This document shows, piece after piece, positions 8,947 to 17,010 of a DNA stretch of 33,886 bases. Within the stretch, counting starts at the first letter, position 1, and each line of letters starts with the position of its first letter. The notes beneath the pieces were generated by a model. That model made no database searches. It saw only the letters and a program-made list of their open reading frames with translations, and was not told where the DNA came from. The translations under genes were made by a program, and so were the position numbers. The DNA comes from Sulfolobales archaeon. Lineage in GTDB: Archaea; Thermoproteota; Thermoprotei_A; Sulfolobales; AG1. Location: the NCBI GenBank assembly GCA_038897115.1, contig JAWAXC010000009.1, positions 1-33,886 on the forward strand, given 5' to 3'.

Positions 8947-9606
8947 GGTGAAAAGCATATCTACCCCCATGTTTTTCTCGATGCTAATGCCCTTATACGG
9001 CTGGCTAGGAGTCTAAGCCATCAACATTTCAATCCTTATGGTAAGAGGTCTAGAATCAGAGTGCTGATGGAGCTAGGAGTGCTCAAAGTAGCTACAGCGT
9101 CACATCTATTAGAGATGGCGAAGCATATATTACGTACCGAATCTAGTGTCATTGATAGAAAATCTGCAGATATACTCATAGATGAGCTGAACAACGCTAT
9201 TAGCCAAGGCTGGCTGGAATTAATTAGCGATAATGATCAGAGATCATTAGATATATCGAGGGCCATAGTATATGAGGATCTAGCCCGCCTATGGTATAAT
9301 GTGCTTATCGAACGTGATCGAGAAGATGCTGAGATGCTAAGATATGCAGCTCTAGCATACGCAAAATTCTGTTTTATCCACACCCATACAACTAGATCTG
9401 AGGATTATTATACACCTTCATACATGTTAATCGTATCTGACGATGATGATGTCTATAGCAGAAGGCACCTACTTAACTATGGACTAAGAGAAGCACTCAG
9501 AAAGGCTATGCAAAGAGGCATACGCATAGGCAGATATCCCGGAAAGCTAGTCTCGGTGGCAAAATGGAATGGCTTCAAAGAATATGTGAAACAGCTAACA
9601 TCATGA
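8947..9606 (+). CDS. PIN-domain nuclease-like protein with a broken or non-canonical start
   Basis: From GTT at 8971 the frame reads VFLDANALIRLARSL, the first strand and catalytic Asp motif of PIN-domain ribonucleases. Near the end, YMLIVSDDDDVYSRRHL matches the later acidic motif (SDDxD). Yet no ATG, GTG or TTG exists in this frame between the TAA at 8944-8946 and the GTG at 9061, and starting at 9061 would delete the catalytic motif. One extra T in the TTTTT run at 8972-8976 would join it to ATG 8969 (MFFLDAN) or GTG 8948. A 38-codon frame (8830-8946) precedes it and ends at that TAA. The upstream Panacea-like gene makes a toxin-antitoxin pair plausible. Alternatives are a sequencing error, an inactivated toxin, or recoding. 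Confidence 0.65.
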   Translation, partial: GEKHIYPHVFLDANALIRLARSLSHQHFNPYGKRSRIRVLMELGVLKVATASHLLEMAKHILRTESSVIDRKSADILIDELNNAISQGWLELISDNDQRSLDISRAIVYEDLARLWYNVLIERDREDAEMLRYAALAYAKFCFIHTHTTRSEDYYTPSYMLIVSDDDDVYSRRHLLNYGLREALRKAMQRGIRIGRYPGKLVSVAKWNGFKEYVKQLTS

Positions 9607-9848
9607 TCTTATCACATAGTGAACTTTGAATTATATAGTAATGTTCAGACCTTTCCCATATTTGTGAATAAAGAGGGCTAGGAAATAATCGTTGGATATT
9701 TGTTCAATGAAAAGCTTTTCAATAATCCTTGGACGAACCAACTAATGATAAATTTATAATACCAAATCCCTGCCTCATAACCTACAATAATTATATCGAT
9801 AGACGTAGTAAGGTGTAGCCATCTTCAAAGAATGCTATTTCTATAGAC

Positions 9849-10466
9849 TTATGAGGAGCTCCAGTAGTAGAGCCCATTTATCTGTTTGATATAGGAAACG
9901 AACTTTGGGAGTAGATCTTTTCCGTGCGTTTCAATAGATCTAATGTTTCCTATAACTATTAATTTCTTCCTCGCTCTTGTAAATGCAACATTCAATCTAT
10001 TCTCATCTTCAACGAAACTGAGATCTTCGGTGCTGGTAATACTGAATATTATAACATCTTTCTCCCTTCCCTGAAATGCGTCCACAGTATTTATTTCTAT
10101 TGTTTCGTCTTTTAATGTTTCTTTTAAAAGCCTTCTTTGAGCTCTATAAGGTGTTATAATGCCTATCCTCTCGCTGGTGATGCCCTGCTCCTTGAGTGTG
10201 GAAACGATTTTCTTAATAACCCTGGCTTCGATCTCATTAGCTCTTGAACCATCTTTCTCCACAGTTTCAATGCCATCTACATGTAAGAATACGGCTGGAA
10301 TATCCGGGTCTAGAAATCTCATGTTCTCAGAATAACTTTTTATCTTAAGCTTTATTTTATCACAGGATTTTACTGGTTTTATCTTTTCGTTATAGATGTA
10401 TTTTTGGGAAAAACCGAATATCTTTACCAAAGCATAAACATGGTCGTAGATAAACATCTGAACCAT
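9849..10466 (-). pseudogene. C-terminal fragment of a UPF1/Dna2-like SF1 helicase
   Basis: The 205-aa frame carries the second RecA domain of superfamily 1 helicases: SRANEIEARVI (74-84), GIITPYRAQ (102-110), INTVDAFQGREKDVI (125-139) with motif V, and ENRLNVAFTRARKKLIVIGN (155-174) with motif VI. The first RecA domain, with Walker A (GxxGxGKT) and DEAxQ, is absent, and a stop closes the frame six codons above the ATG at 10466. Complete relatives are 600 aa or more, so this is a remnant and should not hydrolyse ATP. Just upstream, on the same strand in another frame, the peptide QTFLLTTPYEVCVE before a TAG may be further debris; that part is weak. Bases 10467-10728 hold nothing else I can call. 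Confidence 0.75.
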
Positions 10467-10728
10467 AGTCTTAGATAACCTGGCTTATATTGTCTGAAGC
10501 CAGAGGAAATATAGTCAAGCCGGCGGTTTTAGGCTACACTTCTACGCATACCTCGTATGGTGTCGTAAGTAGAAAGGTTTGCTTATGGCTGTCTACTAAC
10601 TTATTGACATCCCAATCCTGTATGATGCGATTCTTACCTGTTAGAATGAAAGGATCATTATATAGATATTTAGAAGAAGGTTAATAGGGAGAGTGTTAAA
10701 CCTGTCTTTACTACTCTTAATTCCCTCT

Positions 10729-11067
10729 CTACATAGATCTTTTTGCAGTTACCAGATCTGCAAAGACCCTCTTCACCGAAACGAGCGCATCTCTAACCGC
10801 TTCCATATGTCCTTTTAATGGAGATCTGAAGTAAAAAATTTCGATCAAGTCTACGATGAAAGCCAACATTTTGTCGATTAATGACTCATCAATAAAAAAT
10901 AAGATTATGAAGTTTCTGTCTGCTATTAATATTATTCATTCCTCGTAGTCAACAGCACTATGCAGTAAAAATGAATAGAGCCTATCATCCAAAGAATTAA
11001 ATATATGACCACCTGTTTCTCCGCGCTAGCCTAGAAGATCCTCTATAAGAGAGGTAATAAGGTTCAT
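10729..11067 (-). pseudogene. Small decayed gene with two in-frame stops
   Basis: From ATG 11067, preceded by GGTGAGG, a 113-codon frame reads MNLITSLIEDLLG, TAG (11026-11028), RGETGGHIFNSLDDRLYSFL and on to DYEE, TGA (10936-10938), then a long clean stretch with LIADRNFIILFFIDE, KGHMEAVRDALVSVKRVFAD and LVTAKRSM, ending at TAG 10729-10731. The peptide is amphipathic and helical-looking, with codons typical of the neighbours on either side of both stops. I recognise no family. The size, a palindrome 12 nt before the start, and the helicase remnant downstream on the same strand suggest the first gene of a decayed accessory operon. The alternative is a chance alignment of open segments. Confidence 0.45.
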
Positions 11068-11078
11068 CGTTAAATCCT

Positions 11079-11220
11079 CACCATAAAATTATGGTGTGCT
11101 TAATGGTTATCTAGCAGGCTTTACGTATTTTTACAAGGACTAATAAATATTTAGGAATTTTCCTAAACAAACAAAGCCTCAGAGCACCCTGGGTTTTTTC
11201 TTCGCAGGAAAAGCTTTCCT
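11079..11220. promoter_or_regulatory. Three palindromes upstream of the decayed gene
   Basis: CACCATAA-AA-TTATGGTG (11079-11096) and TTTAGGAA-TT-TTCCTAAA (11150-11167) each have perfect 8-bp arms around a 2-bp centre. AGGAAA-AGC-TTTCCT (11206-11220) has 6-bp arms. The first lies 12 bp before the decayed gene starting at 11067, an operator-like position. The rest of the gene-free stretch 11068-11359 is A/T-rich with a T6 run at 11194-11199; nothing else stands out. Confidence 0.45.
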
Positions 11221-11359
11221 ATCAATTGTGAATGGCTAATCCTCCTTCCTGGTGATGCCGAATGACCTTTTAAGGCTAATATTTCTAAGGGCATGCTGGA
11301 GGCTGGTATTTCTAGATGTTCTATTAAAAGGGGCTCTCTTTTAATGTTCTTGGTTAGCC

Positions 11360-11686
11360 ATGGCTATGTCTATAAATATGTATTATCGTAATTCTATAGT
11401 GGATGCTTTAAAGGCTATGCTGGTACTAGCTATTACAAGGGTTGGTAGGTATTGCAGGACAACAATACTTGGGGAGGTTGGGAGGCTCTTAGGTATTGAT
11501 GCATATAGCGAGGTTAAGCGGGTTTTCGAGGGATGTGAGGTGGTTGTTAGAAGGAGAGGTTGGGAATATGGTTAAGGCTCTTATTATGGTTATGGAGATG
11601 AATTCAGGCTTGCGAAGACGTGGAGGTATAGGTGGGTCTTCTACCTCTATCGGTATCTTAAATACGGTGATGTGTTCAGATGCTAA
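11360..11686 (+). pseudogene. Small protein gene interrupted by a TAA
   Basis: The frame opens MAMSINMYYRNSIVDALKAM and continues with RTTILGEVGRLLGIDAYSEV, a likely helix-turn-helix-type segment, to WEYG and TAA at 11573-11575. In the same frame it resumes as YGYGDEFRLAKTWRYRWVFY and then LYRYLKYGDVFRC before TAA at 11684-11686. The Arg/Tyr/Trp-rich second part looks like real protein and the frame does not change, so I read this as one gene of about 108 codons with a premature stop. The +1 alternative frame (11496-11756) has poorer composition. It directly precedes the DNA methyltransferase gene on the same strand and could have been a controller or accessory protein of that system. I recognise no family. 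Confidence 0.45.
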
Positions 11687-11755
11687 GCTAATCTTGTGGG
11701 AGGGTATGAGAGTTACATTAATAAATAGAATTAAGGTTGAGAGGGGGTGGGTATA

Positions 11756-13018
11756 GTGAAATCACAATATAGAGAGGTTCTCTTCAGGGAGTTAGTACCT
11801 CTAAAGTCTACTACGTATGCAACTCATGGTCTTTATATGTATCCAGCTAAGTTTATTCCACATATTGTTAGATATGCCATCGAGAGATATACCGAGCCGG
11901 GGGACTGGGTTTTCGATCCTTTTGCGGGGTATGGTACGGTAGCTATTGAGGCCTCCCTAACAGGTAGGAATGCGGTTCTATGGGATTTAAACCCTGTGAC
12001 CGAGGTTCTCACGCTAGCCTCTTTATATAGATGGGATATATCTCTGAGGGATTTTGATCTTGATTGGGGCTATGGGAAGGAGTTCCACCCTATGTGGGAG
12101 AACATATTCTACTGGCATCCAAGGGATTTTTATAATGTCTTGACAAGGGTTTGGGGCTATTGGCATTATGAGGTCTATGGAAAGGCGAGAGATCTGGAGG
12201 AGGTTTCTAAAGCCTATCTCATCGCGATCCCACTGCTGAAGGTTACCAGGTTCTTCAGCTATTCTGATGAGAAGATAGCTAAGCTATATAGATCCAAATA
12301 TGCTGAGGAGAAGGTCAAGACTCTTCTACAGACAGATTGGAGGAGTAGAATGGTTAGAATGTACTGGGGATATGCTGAGGAAGTTGTTGAAAAGGTTAAA
12401 GAATATAGATCTCTTAAACCAAGGGATATCGAGATAGTTATCAGGACTAGCAGAAGGGCGAACAACAGGCTAGAGGTGTTCGACGCCATAAGGGCAAGGC
12501 TTGATAGAGAGGTAAGGCTTCTAATAACCTCGCCACCCTATCTACAGGCGCAGGAGTATATAAGGAGTTTTAAACTCGAACTCGTATGGCTTGGCTATAC
12601 AGGCTCGGATTTGAGGATCTTGGCGAGCCACGAGATACCCTATAACAACCCGCCACAGGTGGATATCCACAGCAGGCTATTCCATGGAATCAGAAAAGAG
12701 ATCATGAAGCTTAACCACGGAAAGCTCCTCCAAATATACGACGCCTATTTCCACTCACTAGCAAGCTTCATAAACAACAACCACGACAAGGTAGAGATCA
12801 TGGCTATATTCGTTGGCCCTGTAAAGATTAGAAACATGAGAATCCCTATAGACGAAATACTGAGAGAACATCTAGAAACCCTGGGATTTAAGCACGTAGA
12901 AACACTAATAGATAGAATAGTCTCTCGAAGACTGTTCAAAGTAGAGGTGAACCCAGCCACCGGATTAGCAGATGAGAGAACACCAACAGAACATCTTCTA
13001 ATTATGAGAAGAAAATGA
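11756..13018 (+). CDS. DNA methyltransferase (N4-cytosine or N6-adenine) of a restriction-modification pair
   Basis: The product is about 420 aa. YPAKFIPHIVRYAIE is followed by motif I, VFDPFAGYGT (AdoMet binding), and VLWDLNP (motif II region). The catalytic motif IV is LLITSPPYLQAQEYI, near residue 260. TSPPY is typical of N4-cytosine methylases but also occurs among N6-adenine enzymes, so the modified base is open. The AdoMet site comes before the catalytic site, with about 190 residues in between that probably hold target recognition. I chose the GTG at 11756, six bases after the strong Shine-Dalgarno GAGGGGGTG; a GTG at 11747 is in frame but within that site. The gene ends 10 bp before the next gene, which encodes a probable restriction endonuclease. 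The methylase should protect host sites from it. Confidence 0.9.
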   Translation: MKSQYREVLFRELVPLKSTTYATHGLYMYPAKFIPHIVRYAIERYTEPGDWVFDPFAGYGTVAIEASLTGRNAVLWDLNPVTEVLTLASLYRWDISLRDFDLDWGYGKEFHPMWENIFYWHPRDFYNVLTRVWGYWHYEVYGKARDLEEVSKAYLIAIPLLKVTRFFSYSDEKIAKLYRSKYAEEKVKTLLQTDWRSRMVRMYWGYAEEVVEKVKEYRSLKPRDIEIVIRTSRRANNRLEVFDAIRARLDREVRLLITSPPYLQAQEYIRSFKLELVWLGYTGSDLRILASHEIPYNNPPQVDIHSRLFHGIRKEIMKLNHGKLLQIYDAYFHSLASFINNNHDKVEIMAIFVGPVKIRNMRIPIDEILREHLETLGFKHVETLIDRIVSRRLFKVEVNPATGLADERTPTEHLLIMRRK

Positions 13019-13028
13019 AGGGGATTTT

Positions 13029-14426
13029 ATGAGAAACATAAACATTCTATACCTAACACCCGAGAAACTGTTTAAAGACAGATACCTACTACTTAAGCAG
13101 TGGGAATCCCTTGAGACACTAATTCCATGCTTCCTAAGATCATTATATGAAGGCGAGATACAGGTAAAGCTCCATGAGTTTGATAGAATCTTCACAGGGT
13201 TGAAAAATAATGATTTTTTGGATGAGCATGATGTTTTGGCTAGAGTGGCATCTATATGGTATTATTTCACAAGGCTTACCCATCAATCTGTAGGTCCTAG
13301 GATAGGGGGTTTTGCTGAGGAAATGATTAAATTCTGGATGGAGAGATCAAATTGCTATTCCTCTGTATTCAATGATGTAACTTTGGGAAGAGTTTTAAGG
13401 GAGATTTTCGATTTAAGAAGAAACTATAGAAACAAGATAGATTTTGTTGCACATACAAAGAGAGAGGATAATACTAGTAAAGTTCTTTTCATAGAATTAA
13501 GAATGAGTGAACATACTGGTGGTAGGACAGGGCAGGAATCATTATTAGATAAATTTAATAAGATATTAGACTTAGTAGTATCTGAAGAGCTTGTTAAAGC
13601 ATCGCTAGAGAAAGGAATTAATGTTATTGAACTCATTATAGCTATATTGTTCAATGAGAGCCAAGAACTTATTGAAAGAAGTAGAGGTAATTTTGAGAGA
13701 GGTAGAATAAAGTCGCTAATTAACTACATACTCGAGGAGAATCATATATGGGGTAGGATTTCAAAGATCAGAGGCAAATATGTTTTCTGCGATGGTAGAG
13801 AAATAGACAATGCAAAGTTTAAAACCTCCTTAGAAGAGAGCAACGAGTTCTGTATAGCTAAGAAAGATTCAGATTTCAAGATACGTTTAAAAATACTTCT
13901 TGGAAACGAATTTTTCCAAGAAGTTATAGGACATAAACTTGAAGATCTAATTAAGCAGTATGGCAACACAATAGCTGATGATTTATGGGTTATGTATACA
14001 CTAGCAATAAACGAGCTTAAAATAGCCAAGGAGCTCAGAAAAACAAATGTATCAAGAATATATGAAATAGCAAGAACAGATAATGAATTGAAAAAGATCT
14101 TTGAAGAATTCAAAAAACTTTATAATGAAGGCGAAAATGAAAAGCTATTGTTTGAAGAATATATTGAAGAACTAAACAAAATCATAGATAGGTTCTCGAA
14201 TGCTATCTTGAAGGTAATTAGTGAGCACAATGAAGAGCTTAGACTATTGGAAACTAATGACATCACAAAAGCTTATAGATATTTAAGATACATATGCACA
14301 GCTGTATTATCGCTATATTTAACACTTGAAGTTATGAATGATAAAAACTTCTCTAAATGTAGGTGGGAGGATCTAAAAGTTAGAACGAATCACGAAATAT
14401 CTTTAAATAAATGGTTAGATACCTGA
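13029..14426 (+). CDS. Probable restriction endonuclease partner of the methyltransferase
   Basis: The product is 465 aa. Residues 90-100 read PRIGGFAEEMI, and NKIDFVAHT (D138) is followed by VLFIELRMSEHTGGRTGQES (E156-L-R158), arranged like a PD-(D/E)xK core with Arg or a later Lys in place of the usual Lys. The rest is mainly charged helix. The start ATG has GAAGGGG in front and lies 10 bp after the methylase stop, so the two form an operon. The gene is clearly more A/T-rich than its neighbours, with many AAT, AAA and ATA codons, which fits recent transfer. The sequence specificity cannot be read. Nuclease assignment rests on the D...ExR pattern plus context. Confidence 0.7.
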   Translation: MRNINILYLTPEKLFKDRYLLLKQWESLETLIPCFLRSLYEGEIQVKLHEFDRIFTGLKNNDFLDEHDVLARVASIWYYFTRLTHQSVGPRIGGFAEEMIKFWMERSNCYSSVFNDVTLGRVLREIFDLRRNYRNKIDFVAHTKREDNTSKVLFIELRMSEHTGGRTGQESLLDKFNKILDLVVSEELVKASLEKGINVIELIIAILFNESQELIERSRGNFERGRIKSLINYILEENHIWGRISKIRGKYVFCDGREIDNAKFKTSLEESNEFCIAKKDSDFKIRLKILLGNEFFQEVIGHKLEDLIKQYGNTIADDLWVMYTLAINELKIAKELRKTNVSRIYEIARTDNELKKIFEEFKKLYNEGENEKLLFEEYIEELNKIIDRFSNAILKVISEHNEELRLLETNDITKAYRYLRYICTAVLSLYLTLEVMNDKNFSKCRWEDLKVRTNHEISLNKWLDT

Positions 14427-14773
14427 AAGTAATTAGTGATAAGCTAGATAAAGAAGGAGAAAGCTCTCTACATTGTTTACAATATCCCTCCTAATACGAT
14501 CCTAAAGCATAGGCTGAAATCAAAGTAAAGTAAGCCAATGTTTAGCTTAAGAAGGCTTAAGATGAAAGGAGAATGCTAGGGGGCTCTTGCAGAGCTTGTC
14601 AAGGGTATTGGTAATTTGAAGGACTGCTGTCTGAAGAAGTGATAGTAAGACAAAAATTAGTTACAGCAGATAACTACATAATATTTGGGAACCTATAATA
14701 ACTATATTAAGAGATTTCACTTATAGAGCTACTGTAATAAAATAAAATGCGATAAAAATCTTTTAAGGTTTAT
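14427..14773. other. Convergent intergenic region
   Basis: About 350 bases separate the ends of two convergent genes. I see no gene. A short hairpin GCTCT-TGC-AGAGC (14583-14595) and two CTTAAG copies near 14545-14560 are the only structure. The hairpin is not followed by a T-run, so I do not call it a terminator. Confidence 0.4.
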
Positions 14774-16426
14774 CTAGGAGAAGTAGGAGTTGTAGAAGTA
14801 TATCTGGAGTCCGCTTGGGAAGATGAATATTCCTTTTAGCTCCTTTGTCCCCGCGTAGAATTGTTTCTGTGCTGCTAGAAATACCCATGGTGCGTCTCTC
14901 CATACTATCTCTATAGCTTTTCTATATAGCTCTGCTCTTTTTGTGGCGTTGATCTCTGAGGCTGCTTGGCTTAGTAATGCATCTACCTCGGGGTTTGAGT
15001 AGTTATTGATGTTGGGGTAGTCTCTCTGGCTTGAGTGTAGAAGTGGGTATAGTAGGAAGTGTGCATCAGCAATAGCTGGGCCATATAGCCTTAGCACTGC
15101 GTCATATTGTTTATCCTTTAGAGGCTTTGTAAGCTCTGCTATATATGAGGGCCAGTCACCTGTTCTGAGCTCTACCTGGATCCCGATTTTAGAGAGATAG
15201 GCCTGTATAGCTTCGGCAACACCCTTATCATTTATAAAGCCAGATCCACCTGTTGGGTGGAGAATCACCATCTTAAAACCATTCGGATATCCCGCCTCGG
15301 CCAGGAGTCTTCTCGCCCTCTCAGGATCATATTGATAAGGCTCCATCCTAGCATAGCCAAAGAAATTAGGTGGCACAGCAGAATCAGCCGGGATCCCCAG
15401 CCCATATAATATGTTTTTCACGATAGCCTCTTTATCTATAGCATAGTTGAGAGCCTGCCTAACCCTAGGATCTGCTAGCGGTCCTCTAGGAATGATGCTT
15501 AGATGTAGATATGCATTGCTAACAGGGGTGTAAACATTGAACCTGGGATCACTAGCTATTCTATCTAAATCTGGGGGTGGTGGGGCATATATGAAGTCTA
15601 CATCACCTGCTAGTAGAGCGGCTAGCCTTGTAGATGCCTCCGGTATTACTAGCCACTCAATCCTCTTTATAGGTGGCTTAGGCCCCCAATAATCATCATT
15701 CCTCTCCAGAACAACCCTCTTACCCTTCTCCCAAGATACAAACCTATAAGGCCCAGTACCTATAACCTCAGATATACTCTGATTACCAAACTTCTTAATA
15801 ACGTTGGGGCTAGTTATAAGCACGAAATAGGCTATCGCCTTTATAAATAAGCTATATGGCTCTTTAAGATATATCCTTACTGTATAATTATCTATGATCT
15901 CGACCCTATCTATCTTACCCACAAGAGATCTTGATGGAACCCTTACCGATGGATCTATCCACCTATCAATATTTGCTTTAACAGCATATGCATCAAACTC
16001 GGAGCCATCGTGGAATCTAACGCCCTTTCTAAGGTAGAATGTATAGCTAAGACCATCCGGCGATACCTCCCACCTCTCAGCAAGCCACGGAATAACATTG
16101 CCCTTATCATCGAACCATAGAAGGGTTTCATATACATGTCTTAGAACATTATAGACTACTATCGAAGTCTGGCCATGTGGATCAAGAGTATCAAGATCCG
16201 TTCCTATAGCTACTCTTAAAAGATCTTTCTTACTGATCTGAGTAGCCTGAGTAACAATCTGTGTAGCAGTTCTTTCACCCCCAACAGCTGTTGTAACCTG
16301 GGGAGTCGGCGAAACCCCTCCACCAGGAGGAATAATCCGCAGACTTATAGCCGATATAACCCCCACCAATACTATAACAATAATAATGCCAGCCAACATA
16401 ACCCTGGATAACGCCTTATACCCCAT
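14774..16426 (-). CDS. ABC-transporter solute-binding protein, family 5 (peptide/opine/nickel type)
   Basis: The product is about 550 aa. An N-terminal hydrophobic anchor (VMLAGIIIVIVLVGVISAIS) and a Thr/Gln-rich linker, the usual archaeal surface tether, precede the SBP_bac_5 domain. Recognisable landmarks are LDTLDPHGQTS, YTFYLRKGVRFHDGSEFDAY, VIGTGPYRFVSWEKG, DPRVRQALNYAIDKEAIV and YDPERARRLLAEAGYPNG. It captures a ligand outside the cell for an ABC permease. The ATG at 16426 follows GGAGAGGGG at good spacing; a more upstream start at 16492 lacks one. TTTATAAT (minus strand, near 16455-16462) could be its TATA box. It stands alone here: no permease or ATPase adjoins it, though a second binding-protein operon lies at 19.8-23.5 kb. 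The ligand is not readable. Confidence 0.92.
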   Translation of the reverse strand: MGYKALSRVMLAGIIIVIVLVGVISAISLRIIPPGGGVSPTPQVTTAVGGERTATQIVTQATQISKKDLLRVAIGTDLDTLDPHGQTSIVVYNVLRHVYETLLWFDDKGNVIPWLAERWEVSPDGLSYTFYLRKGVRFHDGSEFDAYAVKANIDRWIDPSVRVPSRSLVGKIDRVEIIDNYTVRIYLKEPYSLFIKAIAYFVLITSPNVIKKFGNQSISEVIGTGPYRFVSWEKGKRVVLERNDDYWGPKPPIKRIEWLVIPEASTRLAALLAGDVDFIYAPPPPDLDRIASDPRFNVYTPVSNAYLHLSIIPRGPLADPRVRQALNYAIDKEAIVKNILYGLGIPADSAVPPNFFGYARMEPYQYDPERARRLLAEAGYPNGFKMVILHPTGGSGFINDKGVAEAIQAYLSKIGIQVELRTGDWPSYIAELTKPLKDKQYDAVLRLYGPAIADAHFLLYPLLHSSQRDYPNINNYSNPEVDALLSQAASEINATKRAELYRKAIEIVWRDAPWVFLAAQKQFYAGTKELKGIFIFPSGLQIYFYNSYFS

Positions 16427-16492
16427 ACCCCTCTCCCCAGAAATATATAATAAAACATTATAAAGCCTAATCAAAAACATATCATTAACCAA

Positions 16493-17010
16493 TCCTTATT
16501 AAGATCATTAATAAACGCCTTTAAAACACCAATATAACCTCGATCATTAATTCGGTATAATAGATATATCTTATTATAATTATGACACCCCTCTATAGCC
16601 GGAAGCCTTAGCTGAGAACCTGAATAATAATTAGAGGCTATTAAAGAGCATAAATATAAATAGGATTTGCTGACGAGAGATATATATTAGCATGCCCAAT
16701 ATGGGCCAATAGGGAACTATGAAAGAGAAAAAGGTTAGAAGTTTTCGAGAGGAAAAACCGTAGCTTTGAATCTTGTATTGAGGGGAATTAGGAATAGCGA
16801 ACTTAGACCAAGATATAGGAGAATAAGCCATAACTCGGGATATAGCCTAGAATTCACTACATTATTTTAGTGTTGAGAGGGCGTTGCAATAATGACGTCT
16901 ATATAAAATGATCGAACCTAACTTTAGCTTTATATTAAATTTTTTCCTGATGATTTTTACAGCTTTAATACTAGTTATGAAAATTTTTAAGGAAGATATT
17001 ATAAAATATA
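16493..17010. other. Divergent intergenic region
   Basis: This A/T-rich stretch of about 520 bases separates the solute-binding-protein gene from the transporter gene and must hold both promoters. A 66-codon minus-strand frame (16631-16831) has low-complexity composition and no ribosome-binding site, so I do not call it. I see no RNA gene. Confidence 0.4.
16979..16990 (+). promoter_or_regulatory. BRE/TATA element of the MFS transporter gene
   Basis: GAAAATTTTTAA ends about 20 nt before the ATG at 17011, with the TATA-like part TTTTTAA centred about 24-27 nt upstream. This spacing implies transcription starting at or next to the start codon, a leaderless mRNA. No Shine-Dalgarno is present, which agrees. 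Confidence 0.4.

Noticed and set aside
10490-10684. 64-codon plus frame
   Set aside because: No ribosome-binding site and unlikely composition; it is antisense to probable helicase debris.
11496-11756. 86-codon plus frame overlapping the interrupted gene before the methyltransferase
   Set aside because: The other frame, read through its TAA, gives the more protein-like sequence (GDEFRLAKTWRYRWVFYLYR), so this one is probably a shadow.
16631-16831. 66-codon minus frame with a hydrophobic end
   Set aside because: A/T-rich divergent promoter region, no ribosome-binding site, no recognisable feature.
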